A DNA stretch of 64,000 bases. Source: Brachypterus glaber (taxonomy: Eukaryota; Arthropoda; Insecta; Coleoptera; Kateretidae). Positions 10,765 through 22,733 of this stretch are shown here, in pieces. The position numbers and the translations under genes were made by a program. Where the stretch lies: assembly GCA_958510825.1 (NCBI GenBank), contig OY294044.1:107360893-107424892 (forward strand), written 5' to 3'. The notes below the pieces were generated by a model. That model was not told the origin of the DNA, did not search any database, and saw only the letters and a program-made list of their open reading frames with translations. Each line of letters opens with the position of its first letter. Positions within the stretch are counted from its first letter, which is position 1.

Positions 10765-10893
10765 ATGAAAAGTGAAATGCAAAGTGATGATTCTGGTACT
10801 CCCCCAGAAATAAGAGGACAGGCGAAAACTGTGAGGGAGAATCTATTGCCTCAAAAATCAATATATGGGGGTTGTACCTCTAGTAATCTATGA
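10765..10893 (+). pseudogene. N-terminal fragment resembling tyrosine-recombinase-like (Crypton-type) proteins
   Basis: A short frame from ATG encodes MKSEMQSDDSGTPPEIRGQA, then KTVRENLLPQKS, and stops after 42 codons. The motif x-NLLPxKS near the N-terminus is familiar from uncharacterised insect proteins related to Crypton-type tyrosine recombinases, where it is normally followed by Y-x-x-x-Y-x-x-F-x-x-W. Here the sequence after LLPQKS is unrelated, so the gene is truncated. The identification rests on a dozen residues and is tentative. Confidence 0.35.
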
Positions 10894-10999
10894 TCCTTAC
10901 GATAATATATGGGTTGTATAATCTATGGTTGAATATGATGGACCAATGATTTTCACTTTTTGAAGTGTTTTTTGTAAAACATATTTTATAGGTACTAAT

Positions 11000-11711
11000 T
11001 TATGTAATATTTTTAATTTATCATGCAATAAATAAATTTGGTGCCTAAAGACACTTGTAAATAGCAATGTGATTTAATAATTCAGTGAAACGTCGGATGC
11101 CAAAACAGCTGAATAAAAATTCATTATTAACCATGGTGCAATTTCATTATTTTTAGAACCTCTGACGTCATAGGTAGAGAAATAATATTTCTACCAATGA
11201 CAAGAACAGTAATAAAGATGTGGTTTTAGGCTGGTGGTGAAGAATAGTTATTTATGATACTAGTCGGTGAAGTAAGATATTTCCCATGAGAAAATTAACC
11301 TGCGAGGCGTCAGCCGGTAGGTTAATTTTCGAGAGGGCAATATCGGTTTACCCATGAGTGCCATACAAGGTTTTATCCAATAAACAGCTTAGAAATTCAT
11401 ATTTTTATTAAACATTTTAATGACATTTACATAATTGACAAGTGACAGTTGAGTGGGTAAAATAAATAATTAACCACTCATTAAAGTAAAAGCCACGCGG
11501 GGGTTATTATTGAGTTTATCTATTTAAAATAAAGCTGGTAATTGTCTCATTATCTGTATGTGTTGAATAAAATATGTTTGCGAGCCCTAAACTTGAAAGT
11601 GCCTGTAAATAAATTTTGACCCGTCTAGCGGTTTAGTAAAGTCGGGTAACTTTTTCATTTATGGAAATGTCACATAGCAATCAAAAAGTTTTTATTACGG
11701 CTTTTTACTTT
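11000..11711. other. AT-rich, one small hairpin, no gene seen
   Basis: Only an AAAATTAACCT/AGGTTAATTTT stem near 11290-11332 stands out. No coding frame or repeat match was recognised. Confidence 0.5.
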
Positions 11712-11985
11712 TAACCATGGTTAACGTAAACCAACTTCTCCCATTAAAAAAAAACATATAATGAAAAAACCAACGTAAACCAACGTTAACGTAAACCAAC
11801 GTTAACGTAAATCAACTTCTCCCATTAAAAAAAAAACACCAAAAGTCCAAACCATGGTTAACGTAAACCAACTTCTCCCATTAAAAAAAAAAAAAAAAAC
11901 AAATAATGAAAAAACCAACGTAAACCAACGTTAACGTAAACCAACGTTAACGTAAACCAACGTTAACGTAAATCAACGTCTACAC
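11712..11985 (+). repeat. Minisatellite based on AACGTAAACCAACGTT
   Basis: The motif AACGTAAACCAACGTT recurs many times. It is interspersed with repeated blocks CCATGGTTAACGTAAACC, then ACTTCTCCCATT and an A-run. The block order suggests a higher-order repeat of roughly 150 bp. Confidence 0.85.
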
Positions 11986-12164
11986 ACGTAAAATATGTCA
12001 GCAATATTATGGCGGTTTATAAAATTAATTATTATTTACCATTTTACTCCATGTAAGTTATTTTTTAGTAATAAAACAACGTTTTCCGCATCTAATTTTA
12101 TTTATAATTGTTAATTTTAGTACCACAGTGAAAAATTAGTGCAAAACTAGTCCTATTTTTTGTG

Positions 12165-12440
12165 TCCGGTAAGTTTACCGAAACCCTTTTTACTTTTTCA
12201 TAAACAGGGCCTTCGAGAGAAAATCGGGGCCCGGACTAAAATATTTACCCCTGCCAAAAATTTTAACTAAAACAAAAGCCTATCGCCCCCAAAAATATTT
12301 TACCTCTGCCAAAAATGTTGACTACTAAAAAAAATTTTATCGCCCCCAAAAATATTTAACTTTTTTCCGGAGTCAGGATTCTGATTGAAAACCGGGCCCC
12401 TCGGAAACTCCGGGCCGGGGGAATCACCCACTCCTGATGA
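12165..12440. repeat. Degenerate repeat with GC-rich inverted ends
   Basis: The left end CAGGGCCTTCGAGAG and the right end CTCGGAAACTCCGGGCC are roughly inverted, with GGGCCCGG/CCGGGCCC motifs. The interior repeats CGCCCCCAAAAATATTT and CTGCCAAAAAT. Similar degenerate units with CCTCGCCTCTGAAAAAA lie at 50275-50440 and 59860-60060. Confidence 0.55.
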
Positions 12441-12749
12441 TAAAGGGGTAAACAATTAGTTTTAGTCGCAATTTTTGTATTATTCACAAGAAAAATTTAA
12501 AAACGACCTAAAAACTAAAACTACACAAAAAATGTTTTATCATTTTTTTCATGTCCTCCCCCTCCCCCAAAATGTAAAAAAATTGTTCATGGATTAGTTA
12601 CTTTTTCTGTATTTTTTGACCATTTTTTTCTTTCCAGCTTTATAAAATTGTATTTTTTAACGAGGCCATTATCAGATGATAATAATTTTATTCAAAAACA
12701 TCAAAATTTTATTTTACCTATGACTGAATTTTTCCTAGTGTCAAAATTT

Positions 12750-14385
12750 GACATCTAATATTATTATTATTTTATTATTATTATTAGATGTTTATAAGAG
12801 TTGAGGTTTCCCTATATAAACTCAAAACATTACAATTTAAAAAATAAAATAAAATCAATATTAATTGCTAATAAAAATATCAAGTCCATTTTTAAAGCTG
12901 TTAATGGATGGTGCATTCACAACTTCAACTGGCAGCGAGTTCCAGGTGTAAAATACTCGGTTTGAGAGGAAGTGCTGACGGCATACAGTTCGATGAAGCT
13001 TTAAGTTGTGTCCCCTAAGGTTTGGATTTTGATTCATCAAAAAAATGTTGCGAAGATCCACAGAAAATGTTGCGAAGAATTCGAAAAGTATTTATCAGAC
13101 ACCCTTGTTCAAGCCGGTCAAATTGTGTTGGAATGTTGAAAAGACGGCGACGCTCTTCATATGAAGGACGGTTCCGACCAAAGGGAAGGCGAGTTGCACT
13201 ACGCTGCACACATTCTAACATATTAATGTCCCTAACTAGGACTGGAGACCATATTGCGGAACCAAATTCTAACTGCGGACGGATGTAAGTTTTGTACAGA
13301 CATGCAGCTGTGGCAACTGAGGGTCTTTGAAAAACTTTTTTAAATAAGAATAATTTTCTCTTAGCTTGGTTGCAGATATTATTAATGTGCTCCGACCATG
13401 TTAAGTCGTGAGTAACAATAATGCCCAGATCGCTATGTTTTTCGACTTTTTTTAAAGGTGTACCATTTATTGTATAAATATATTGAGGATTATTTTTACC
13501 AACGTGTAGACAAACGCATTTAGATGTATTAAGTGGAATTAACCATTTTTTACTCCAATCGAAAATAATATTTAAATCACATTGAATTTGGTTATGGTTG
13601 GTAAGTGGATTTCTAAAAATTTTTGAGTCATCTGCATACATAGACGTTATGCTTGATAAAAGTTTTGGTAAATCTGACGTGTACAGAATAAACAAAATCG
13701 GACCCAATACCGAGCCTTGCGGCACTCCACTTAAAACTGGTTTTAGCCCGCTGAAAGAATTGCCAACTTTAACTCTAAAATGTCGGTTTGTAAGAAATTT
13801 CTGTATCCATTTTAATAAAGCTCCACGTATTCCAAAATGCTTTAATTTTCGAAGAAGACGCTTATGGGGGACCTTGTCAAAAGCTTTCATGAAGTCCAGA
13901 TATATGATATCGATGGGGCAGCCATTTTCGATAGCAGTTGTCCATTCGTGAAGGCATTGAAGCAGGTTTGTAGTTACTGATCTTCCTGGCAGAAATCCAT
14001 GTTGCTGATCAGGTACAATATTATTTTCTAGCAAGAAAGAAACTAGTGAGTCAGTGATGATTTTTTCCATTATTTTTATCTCTGCACATGTCAAACTTAT
14101 TTGCCTGTAGTTCTCTCTATTGAATTTGTCTCCTTTTTTATGGATGGCGGCAACATCAGCTAATTTCCAGGCATCTGGTAGTAAACCTTGGCTAAATGAT
14201 TTATTGAAAATAAGGGATAGAGGGAGGGAAAGGGATGAAGCACAGTTTTTTAAAATGAAAGGATTAAGCCCACCGGGCCCAACAGAAGAACAAGCCTCTA
14301 TGGAGTTTAATTTTTCTAAGACTATGACAATAGTCCGGGAGCCCACGCCCAGTAGAATTTTTTTATTACCTCACCGTTAAGACTT
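12750..14385 (-). mobile_element. 5'-truncated CR1/Jockey-like LINE
   Basis: A minus-strand LINE fragment with most of the reverse transcriptase and the C-terminal region, a 3' UTR, and an AAT-rich tail (TAATAATAATAA on its strand, 12755-12790). The endonuclease and the start of the RT are missing. The coding part is described separately. Confidence 0.85.
12861..14346 (-). pseudogene. LINE ORF2 reverse transcriptase, truncated and frameshifted
   Basis: A reverse transcriptase of the LINE type that would copy its own RNA at a nicked target. The 443-codon frame shows YLDFMKAFDKVPHKRLL (RT motif A), SGVPQGSVLGPILFILY (B) and MYADDSKIF (C, with catalytic DD), then a C-terminal region with YIRPQLEFGSAIWSP. 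The N-terminal endonuclease is absent. Near the C-terminus a 22-bp direct duplication (ATGTTGCGAAG at 13045 and 13067) shifts the frame. The real C-terminus, with NRVFYTWNSLPV, then continues at 12861-13061 in another frame. Apart from truncation this is the main visible lesion, so the copy is fairly young but not functional. Confidence 0.9.
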
Positions 14386-15550
14386 TGTGTATGTGTTCTA
14401 TGTCCAGTCAAACAACTTGTTACATAAGAAAATTCTCGGAAGCGGGGAGTTTTTTTTTGTCGGACAAGGTTACCATTTGATTTTAAATATTTTTATTAAA
14501 CGATCCTGAAAAAATAAATGTTTGACGTTATAACTAACTATGGATTGTATTGTATCTATTCATATAGTTTGACGCACGGATCCGTGGCTACGGGAAATGT
14601 GTTGGAATGTGTGTGCAAGTGGGAGGCCCGTTGTAGGCACACTCGCCTTATAACGCTCTTGACTGGAAGAAGAGAGCGCGAATGATTCCTCCCCCTTACG
14701 TCGGAGACTTTCTTTCATGCGGAGAACTATATATACTTTTTAGAGATTTCAAGAAAGAAACCTATTTTAAAACAACGGTAGTTGTTGTAAAAAAACATAA
14801 ACTATTTCACACTACCACTAACCTAACTTTGGTAACTTTCCTTTAAAATATTCAGTAGTAATATCATAAGTGCATGTTGAATTATCGATATTTTTTTACT
14901 GTATTAAAAAAATATTTTGCTTGGCAATTGTTTGAATGCATTTTTCTTGTTACCGCAGGTCGAGGAATTTTGACGAAAAATGCACGAAAACAATTTCCTT
15001 AAGCAAAATGTTTTTTTATATACAGTAAAAAAATTATGTATAACTCACCATGCACGAATGGTATTTTAAAAAACTATTTTACAAACAAAATAAGGAAGTA
15101 TATAATTTTACCATGTTTAATGTTGTTTCATATTTAAATTAAAAATTTAAGAACTAAACAACAATATTACTTTACAACTATAATTAAAAATTTTAATCTC
15201 AAATTTTCCGCACTTTTTAAAACCACGATGTTCACTTGCTCGGGAATTAAAAATTATGAATATCAGTGATTTAAAGCTTTTAAGATGAAATTAATTAGGG
15301 TTTATACATAGGATGTTTTGTTAATAAAATAATTATTTATATTGCTTATCAATAAAAATAAGTCAACTAAAGGTAAGCTTCACAAATTAAAAACACATTT
15401 TGCAAAAATATAACATTTATTAAGATGTCAGTAACTGTCAGTTTCTTGTTTCCATAACAACCAAGTGATAATTGCATTGTGAAAAAATTATCAGATTCAT
15501 TTTGTTCTAATTGGTCAAGAAACTAAAAACGTAAGGTTTTGATTGGCCTA
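14386..15550. other. AT-rich, one long hairpin, no gene seen
   Basis: Positions 14889-15029 form an imperfect hairpin: TTTTTTTACTGTAT with ATACAGTAAAAAAA, TTTTGCTTGG with CTTAAGCAAAA, and TGCATTTTTC with GAAAAATGCA. Positions 14560-14740 are less AT-rich and unmatched elsewhere in the window. No exon was recognised. Confidence 0.55.
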
Positions 15551-15552
15551 TA

Positions 15553-16715
15553 CAGGGTGTATTTGAAATAGCGTAGGAAATTTTAACAGGTGATTCTACA
15601 TGATAAAATATGACAAAAAGTTCCTATAAACATATGTCTAAAAATGCGTCATAAGGGAGCTACGCTCCTTTGAAAGTGGCTAAAAAACTCGGTTTTTATT
15701 TAATAACTCAGGAACCCTTTGAGATATATTAACGAGGTTTTGCACGTAAATTAATCCTAATAAGCCCCATCTTTGTATGTCATTTTCACGTACTTATTTA
15801 AACCAGGGGTGTGCGAAACGGGGGGGCCTTATCAGTTTTTTGTCCCAAACTTTTTTCTGTGTAACTTTTTTTGCAATTTTATTTTTGAAATATGTCAAAA
15901 TACATCAAAAAGGTACTCTTGTTGTAATACTGTAGGATTAACCGTTTTCGAGAAAAGTAAATTTGAAGGTGAAATTTCACGGTTCGAGGACGAAAAATTA
16001 AATACTAAAATGTCGAAAACCTAAATTTTAATGATGCAATGTTATTCTACATCAAAAACTAAGAAAAAAAAAATCCATACATGTAGGTCGAAAAAACGCT
16101 TTTAAAGCTACCATAGCCCTTTAAAAATGGTGCATATTTAGGAGACCATAGCTCCATTAGGATTGATTTTTTGGAGTACCTGTATATGAGGTTTTTTTCT
16201 TAGTTTTTAATGTAAATTCGCCCTGCATAATTAAAATTTTGGTTATTAACATTTTAATATTTAATTTTTCGTCCTCGAACCGTGGAATTTCACCTTCAAA
16301 TGATTTTTTATCGAAAACGGTTAATCCTACAGTATTACAACAAGAGTACCTTTTTTATATATTTTGACCTGAGGAATCACATTTCAAAAATAAAATTGCA
16401 AAAAAGTTACACAGAAAAAAGTTTGGGACAAAAAACTGATAAGCCCCCCCCCCGTTTCGCACACCCCTGGTTGAAATAAGTACATGAAAATAACACATAA
16501 AAACGGGCCTTGGTAAGATTAGTTGACGTGCAAAACCTCGTTGATATATCTCAAAGGGTTCCTGAGTTATTAAACAAAAACCGATTTTTTTAACCACTTT
16601 CAAAGGGGCTCCCTCATGACGCATTTTTAGATATATATTTATAGGAACTTTTTGTCATATTTTATCATTTAGAATCACAGGGTAAAATTTCCTACGCTAT
16701 TTCAAATACACCGTG
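15553..16715. mobile_element. Foldback element F1, copy 2
   Basis: Same family as 2772-3947: CAGGGTGTATTTGAAATAG at the left, its inverse ending ACACCGTG at the right, TA flanks, arms meeting near 16140. It is slightly more diverged between arms than copy 1. It lies downstream of the 3' end of the chitin-binding gene. Confidence 0.9.
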
Positions 16716-17121
16716 TATATTGTTTGTGAAATAGTCCTTTAAATTTGTGAAAATTTTCCAAAATTGAATGAAAATCAACAAATTTTACCAAAACTGGCAT
16801 TGCAAGAGTTCAAAACTTACAGAAATTGATTTTTTTTACAGGTGGAAACACCCGTTATTAAAATCGACTAAAAAATCAATTTTTTTGCATTTTCAGGTTT
16901 AGAATGTCATGAAACGAGAAAATGTGAAAAAGTGGGCGTTTCTGAGATATAGGCATTTTAATAAATTTTGATATATTTATACATTTTTAATTAGATTAGA
17001 TTTTATAGCATAATAGACTGTAAACGTGATTTTTTATACTTCTTGGCAAAATTTATTTGTTCCAAAAACAATAAGCGATGCGGGGTTACAATCGCATGCA
17101 AAATGTTGTACATCGGCCTCG

Positions 17122-17267
17122 ACATCGGCACTTAGTGCTACTAAGAGTGCCGATGTGTTGAAATCTTCGCCGAAAAGTCAAAATCTTTGACCACGTTTTT
17201 TTCTCATTTCTTGACGTTTTAGATCATTCTGAGTAGAAATTAGTAAAAAAAAAATTGCGTCCGTCTA

Positions 17268-17298
<31 letters not shown>

Positions 17299-17815
17299 GG
17301 GTGTAAACTCCATTTCTACATGAGATATCGACTTGCGGTTTTTGCATATTGTTTCTTATCGTATTCCGAAGAGCTGATTAGATTTTGGGGGTAAACGATT
17401 TGGGGTAAGGGGGTAAAAATAGGGTAAAACTCCTATTTTTAGCGTTTTTTTTTATAATTAAGGCAATTATTATTGTATTTAGTTAATTTAGCACTTGTAT
17501 AAAAGATAATTTTAAATTGGTCAAAAAATTTTATAAACAACGTTTTTCTAAAACGCATTGTTTTCGAGATATTGGTGTTTAAAGCAGTAAAAGGTTTTTT
17601 TAACATATCTCACATATTAATAACCCGATTTCAAAAAATTATATTTTAAATAAAAGCTCTTTTTAAGCCCTATAAAAAATATTATATACAGTTTTTTTGC
17701 TAGAATATTATGTTTTAAAGATACAGAATTTAAAATCACACAAAACACCTAGTTTGAAATTTGCAAACTAGATGGCTCTAGTGTACAATAGTGCCGATGT
17801 TTTGACAGGGTGCTT
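17122..17815. repeat. Dispersed element with CATCGGCAC end and (TCTG)n
   Basis: It starts with a hairpin ACATCGGCACTTAG...GTGCCGATGT (17122-17156), has a pure GTCT tract at 17266-17299, and ends GTGCCGATGTTTTGACAGG. The half 17390-17815 reappears inverted at 42310-42830. It is noncoding. Confidence 0.7.
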
Positions 17816-18143
17816 GCAAAGTTTCATTTAGTTTTAATTATAAGCTTAAAATGCACCTTAAATATAAAAATAAAAACAACATTTAACAATTATATCTATT
17901 TTTAATATTAAAGTATATGTACAATTTTAAATTACATAGTATAAAATTCAGAAATAGTATAGATAGTTTTTGCATTGTAAAGCTCACAAACATTCATTCT
18001 ATTAATCTTCTTTGCTTTAAAATTTCTCTTTTCTAAATTTTCCTTTCTTTAATATTGGCAATACTGATTTGACATGATGACTTGATTTATCATTAAATTA
18101 ACAATCTTAAACAACAAATAACTTAAATTTTAACCTAAAATAT

Positions 18144-20413
18144 CTAATTTTTCACTGCTGAGGTTTTTTTAACTTCTGTGTCAATTTCCGCGTAATCTGA
18201 CTCACTGCCTACGTTTGTATCGTAATACGCGTAATCGTAATCTTTTACTTTCTTAACTGATTTTTGAGGAGGTAATGGCTTTTGTTGTTCTGGCGCTTGA
18301 GTTACTTTTCCTACTGTTGTTTGCTTGCTATAGTCTTTTTGAGTTTGTTTGCTATAGTCTTTTTGAGATTCAGTGAATTTTGGTGCATTAGGACTAACTG
18401 AAAATGGCCTAGGAGAATCATAGTATGGCTTTAAAGTTGACTGTTGAGAAAGCTTGGTAGACTTACTCAATTCATTTTTGCTGTGAGCAATGTTTTGGCT
18501 GTGAGCTGTCTTCAAAAACTCGTCTTCTTTTTGATTATCATAGTCGTACTTGGTACTGTAAGATCCATCATCATACTGAGTCTCGTCAAAACGGTTTGAT
18601 CTAGCTTGAGGAGTGGTTGAGGTGATTTTTGGTACAGTTGGAGTATATTGGGAGAAAGGCGTAGTTTTTTGGGTAGTGCTTACTTGGTTTGAAAATTGGT
18701 TGTAATATTTTTGAGTGCTTTGCGTGTTTTGGTTGTAAGTTTGAGTGTTTTGATTATTGTTGTTGTTAGATGATTGAGTATTCTGGTTGTTGTATTGAGT
18801 GTTTTGATTGTTTTGGTTATTGTATTGGTTGTTTTGTTGATTTTGATTGTTGAACTGGTTATTATTTCTGTTGTTGTTATATTGAGTTGTTTGTTTTGTG
18901 ATTTGTGTGTAAGCTGCGTTTGTTCTTGGTGCAAAAGTTGTTGGGAAGGAATCAGCTGGTCGGTTATTGTTGTTATTTATTGGAACACTGAAAGGCTTAG
19001 CTTTTGGCGAAAAAGTTGTGGGATAATTATCATTTTGTTTAAAAGCAGTAGTTTGTTTTATTTTGTATTGGGGATTGTTACTTGGGTAGTTGTCAGTTTG
19101 CGCAAATTGAGTAGTTTTTGTTTGTTTGACTTTTGGTACATCAAAAGGTGTTGTGGGATAGTTGTTGTTTGATTTTACTTTTGGTACGTCAAAAGGTGTT
19201 GTAGGATAGTTATTGTTGGTTACTTTTGGTTTAATTTTTGGCACATCATAGTTAGAATCGTAATTTTGAGTGTTAACAGTTGGTACAGTTGGTACTCTTG
19301 GAGTCCTATTCGCTGATGAAACTGTCGTTCTCTGTTGTGGGACATTAGATGGATAGTTTTCTGTGGTTGTGTAGTAATTATTCTGTTGTTGTTTGGTTGT
19401 CTGTTGTCTAACTGGTGGGTTGTTGTATTGTTGAGTTTGTCTAAACGGAGCTGGTGTGCTGATAGTGTTAGCTGGAACTTTAGTGTATTGTTGATTCTCA
19501 TTTGTTACTCGTTGTCTTGCTCTAAAGTTGTTGATAGCTGCGGTGTATTGCTCGCTGTTGATTGTTGTTGAAGTTGGACGAGCAGTTGTTGGGATATAGC
19601 TGCTTCCAGCGAAGTTATTTACAAATCCAGTTGGTTGTTGAGGTCTGATAGTTGCGTCAGCTTGTTGCGGACGGTTGTTGTTTTGTTTCTGGTTGTTGTA
19701 TTGCTGTTCGTTGTTTTGTGGACGAATGTGTTGTTTTTGACTATTGAATTCGTTATTTTGTTGTTGACGGTTGTTGTTTTGGTTATTGTATTGTTGTTCA
19801 TTATTTTGTTGTTGACGGTTATTGTTTTGTTTTTGGCTGTTGTATTGTTGTTCGTTGTTTTGCTGACGAACATTTTGTTTTTGACTGTTAAATTCGTTAT
19901 TTTGTTGTTGACGATTATTGTTTTGGTTATTGTTTTGGTTGTTGTTTTGGTTATTGTTTTGATTGTTGTATTGTTGTTCGTTGTTTTGTTGTTGCTTTAC
20001 TGGTCTTCTGCTTTGAGTACGAACGATTTTACGTTTTTGCTCGTAGTCATTGTTTTGGTTTATGTTTACATTATCATCATAATCGTCGTCATTTTCTTTG
20101 CCGTTGTTTCTGTTGTTGAAAAAGTTTGAGCTGCTTGACCCTTTGAAGATATCGCGTTCATTGTTGTTATTGTTGTTTTGTTTTGGTTCTGCCTTTTGTT
20201 CTGCTTTTTGTTCTGCTTTTTGTTCTGCTTGGCTTTTCTGTTCTCTTTGTTTGTTGGAGGTTTGTCTGTTTTGTTGTTTGTAGTATTGTTCCTTTTGTTG
20301 GTTTACACGTTGGGTTTGGTGTTCCCTGTTTATTCTGACGTCGCCGGTTTCGGCACGTTGAAGGGCGAAGGTTTCTTCGTCTTCTCCGTATTTCTTTGCT
20401 TTTGATTCGAAAC
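18144..20413 (-). CDS. Last exon of chitin-binding cuticle-type protein: Q/N/T-rich tail
   Basis: This exon encodes the C-terminal 755 residues of the minus-strand gene whose chitin-binding domain lies at 47441-47622 and 35618-35762. It starts after a good acceptor (TTTTGCAG) with a split glycine codon that matches the phase-1 donor at 35617. The open frame runs on into the intron to 20573, but that part is not coding. The first ~40 residues are charged (FESKAKKYGEDEETFALQ). Low complexity follows: EQKA repeats, long Q/N arrays such as NNRQQQNNEFNSQKQ, and tandem NNNYPTTPFDVPKVK units (about 19130-19260). Later come KDYSKQTQ repeats and a Tyr/Asp-rich end (DYDYAYYDT) before TAG at 18144. No membrane segment is evident. 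Such tails are usual in the CPAP1 group of cuticular proteins analogous to peritrophins. A variant ATTAAA lies about 90 nt past the stop. Plus-strand frames here are shadows. Confidence 0.9.
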
Positions 20414-20667
20414 CTGCAAAATATAAACCAAATTTAAAATAACCTATTTTAAATAGGCAAAGTAAAAATGAAAAGAAACTAAAGATTATAAATGCGTAAG
20501 GAATATTAGGAAAAAAAGGACACGAAAAAAATAGTTTTAATGGGAAGAAAATTTTATCGTGCTTATGAAACATAGAAAAAACGCTCTAAAATCCTACAGA
20601 TAGCTTACTTAAAAATATTTTTTAGGATGTAGTAATGTTAGGGAAGTCAAAAATTGGCAAATGATAT

Positions 20668-20930
20668 GGGAGGATTGATGTAGTGGACTACCGAGTCGTA
20701 CTTGGCAAATTTACTACACAAATAGCGTGAGTTCGATTCTCACCGGCGCCGATTTGCCTTTATCAGTTAATAAATAATTGAAATTTGGCGAAGGCGTAAG
20801 TGAAGCGGACACTCCCTAGAAACTGGTTCGAAAGTCAGTATAAGCCGGTGGTTCCCTCTACTACTAGCCCACACAAGTCCTGGACTTGGATGCTTAATTA
20901 AGTAGAATAGTACGAGGTTAAAACAAAAAA
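20668..20930 (+). mobile_element. tRNA-derived SINE, copy 2
   Basis: It starts GGGAGGATTGATGTAG. The A box is TGATGTAGTGG (20676-20686) and the B box GTTCGATTCTC (20731-20741); the body matches copies 1 and 3, and the tail is A-rich. It lies in the second intron of the chitin-binding gene, antisense to it. It serves as the empty-site reference for the insertion at 38019. Confidence 0.85.
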
Positions 20931-21492
20931 ATATATATAGATATTCCATATACTCCATTAGGGTGGAGCTAATATTATTGTTATTATTTTAAAAATTTTA
21001 TTTAGGTGTAACTACAAAATTCTGAATATACGAGAGTGATCAAACTTCTCTAAGGGTGTTAAATTTCGTAAAATTGCCATAAATCTGCTGAATTTTTTTA
21101 AAAAGCATTTATAGGTTTTATTAAGGGAGGCAATGAAATCGTAAATTTTACATCATATCATTTTGACAAGAGATTTTAAAAGTTGGGTTAAGCTTTTGGC
21201 AAAAACCGTCCAGGATAAAATACAAGGTAAGGCATAAACTCGTAAACAAAACAACAGCTGTTTATAAAATGGCCAGTTAACAGAATGGCGACTGGCAACT
21301 GGCGAGACCGAGGAAAACATGTAGGGTCGTGACGACCTGGTCGCGGATACCCGGTCGCAGTCGTCAGCGACTGCGAATTTTGGAGGAAACCGTAGCTTAA
21401 ATCTGAATCAAACAGTAAATTTTAAAAATGTATCAAACTGGACTGAATTTATTTTTATTTATTGCATTCTAATAACTATTCATAACATTAAA

Positions 21493-22733
21493 ATGATTTA
21501 ACTAAAACAAAACGAGCTAAGCGCCAAATATTTAGGAGCTCTTATTTAGCACTAAGCTTGTTTTGTTTTAAATAAGTTAAGAATTGACAATCTATAAAAA
21601 TATATTGTGCACGTTTGTCGGTTAATAACCGAAAAATATATATAAGAAAGTTATGTATCTGTCGTTAAAATCAAATGGACAGGAAACAGTGAATAGTACC
21701 ATTTCATCCTTTTTAGAAATCATCAGCACTGTGTATCCTGTATGTTGCTAATATTCAAATAAAACGTTAGATAGATATAAAAGCATGGTGCCATCTATTG
21801 ATGTGGGGACCGGCAAATGTGCAGTATATATTTTTATAGACTGTCAATTCTTAACTTATTTAACTCTAAACTAAATTAAATTGTTTGATATTTACAAATT
21901 TAAAAAATCTATATAAAACATTTTACTATTCCTTAAAACGACTTTTGTTTGATTAACGCAGTCGTCCCTCCGAAGTGACTGATCGATTTCGTGCTTTTTA
22001 GCACTCTTCAGAGCCACATATCGGTAGTAGGGACAACTACGAAAATCAAATCCTTTCCATATATCTCTATATAGAGTTTAAAACTCGTTGTAAGGAAAAG
22101 CAAAAACAGCTAGCGACATCTACTGCTAAAAGCAGAGACTGGATAAACCTATCGACAGCGTGCAATAGGTTCTTGAAACCAATAACTGCTTCCTTTTTTG
22201 GACTGTCGATAGGTTTATCCAGTCTCTGCTTTTAGCAGTAGATGTCGCTAGCTGTTTTTGCTTTTCCTTACAACGAGTTTTAAACTCTATATAGAGATAT
22301 ATGGAAAGGATTTGATTTTCGTAGTTGTCCCTACTACCGATATGTGGCTCTGAAGAGTGCTAAAAAGCACGAAATCGATCAGTCACTTCGGAGGGACGAC
22401 TGCGTTAATCAAACAAAAGTCGTTTTAAGGAATAGTAAAATGTTTTATATAGATTTTTTAAATTTGTAAATATCAAACAATTTAATTTAGTTTAGAGTTA
22501 AATAAGTTAAGAATTGACAGTCTATAAAAATATATACTGCACATTTGCCGGTCCCCACATCAATAGATGGCACCATGCTTTTATATCTATCTAACGTTTT
22601 ATTTGAATATTAGCAACATACAGGGTACACAGTGCTGATGATTCCCAAAAAGGATGAAATGGTACTATTCACTGTTTCCTGTCCATTTGATTTTAACGAC
22701 GGATTGATAACTTTTTTGTTTTAGTTAAATCAT
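21493..22733. mobile_element. Near-perfect 0.5-kb-arm palindrome
   Basis: The ends are ATGATTTAACTAAAACAAAA and its inverse. Arms at 21647-22158 and 22203-22712 are almost identical inverted copies around a 44-base spacer. The left side has about 130 extra bases containing a partial duplicate (AAGTTAAGAATTGACA, CTATAAAAATATAT) of a segment inside the arm. There is no coding capacity. The high arm identity implies recent formation or ongoing arm-to-arm conversion. Confidence 0.9.

Noticed and set aside
11160..11175. TGACGTCA-type CRE site, also at 49388
   Set aside because: Single short palindromes in AT-rich repeats with no adjacent promoter; expected by chance at this scale.
13022..14380. 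Plus-strand frames across the LINE
   Set aside because: Shadows of the minus-strand reverse transcriptase, which has clear RT motifs.
16355..16624. Frames in F1 foldback arms (also at 3124, 50984, 51108, 51615)
   Set aside because: They recur mirrored on both arms and in every copy and are not under visible coding constraint.
18774..20405. Several plus-strand frames rich in V, L, F and C
   Set aside because: They are antisense shadows of the Q/N-rich last exon.
20414..20573. N-terminal extension of the Q/N-rich frame with a hydrophobic stretch resembling a signal anchor
   Set aside because: It lies upstream of a good TTTTGCAG acceptor whose phase matches the previous exon, so it is intron read-through.
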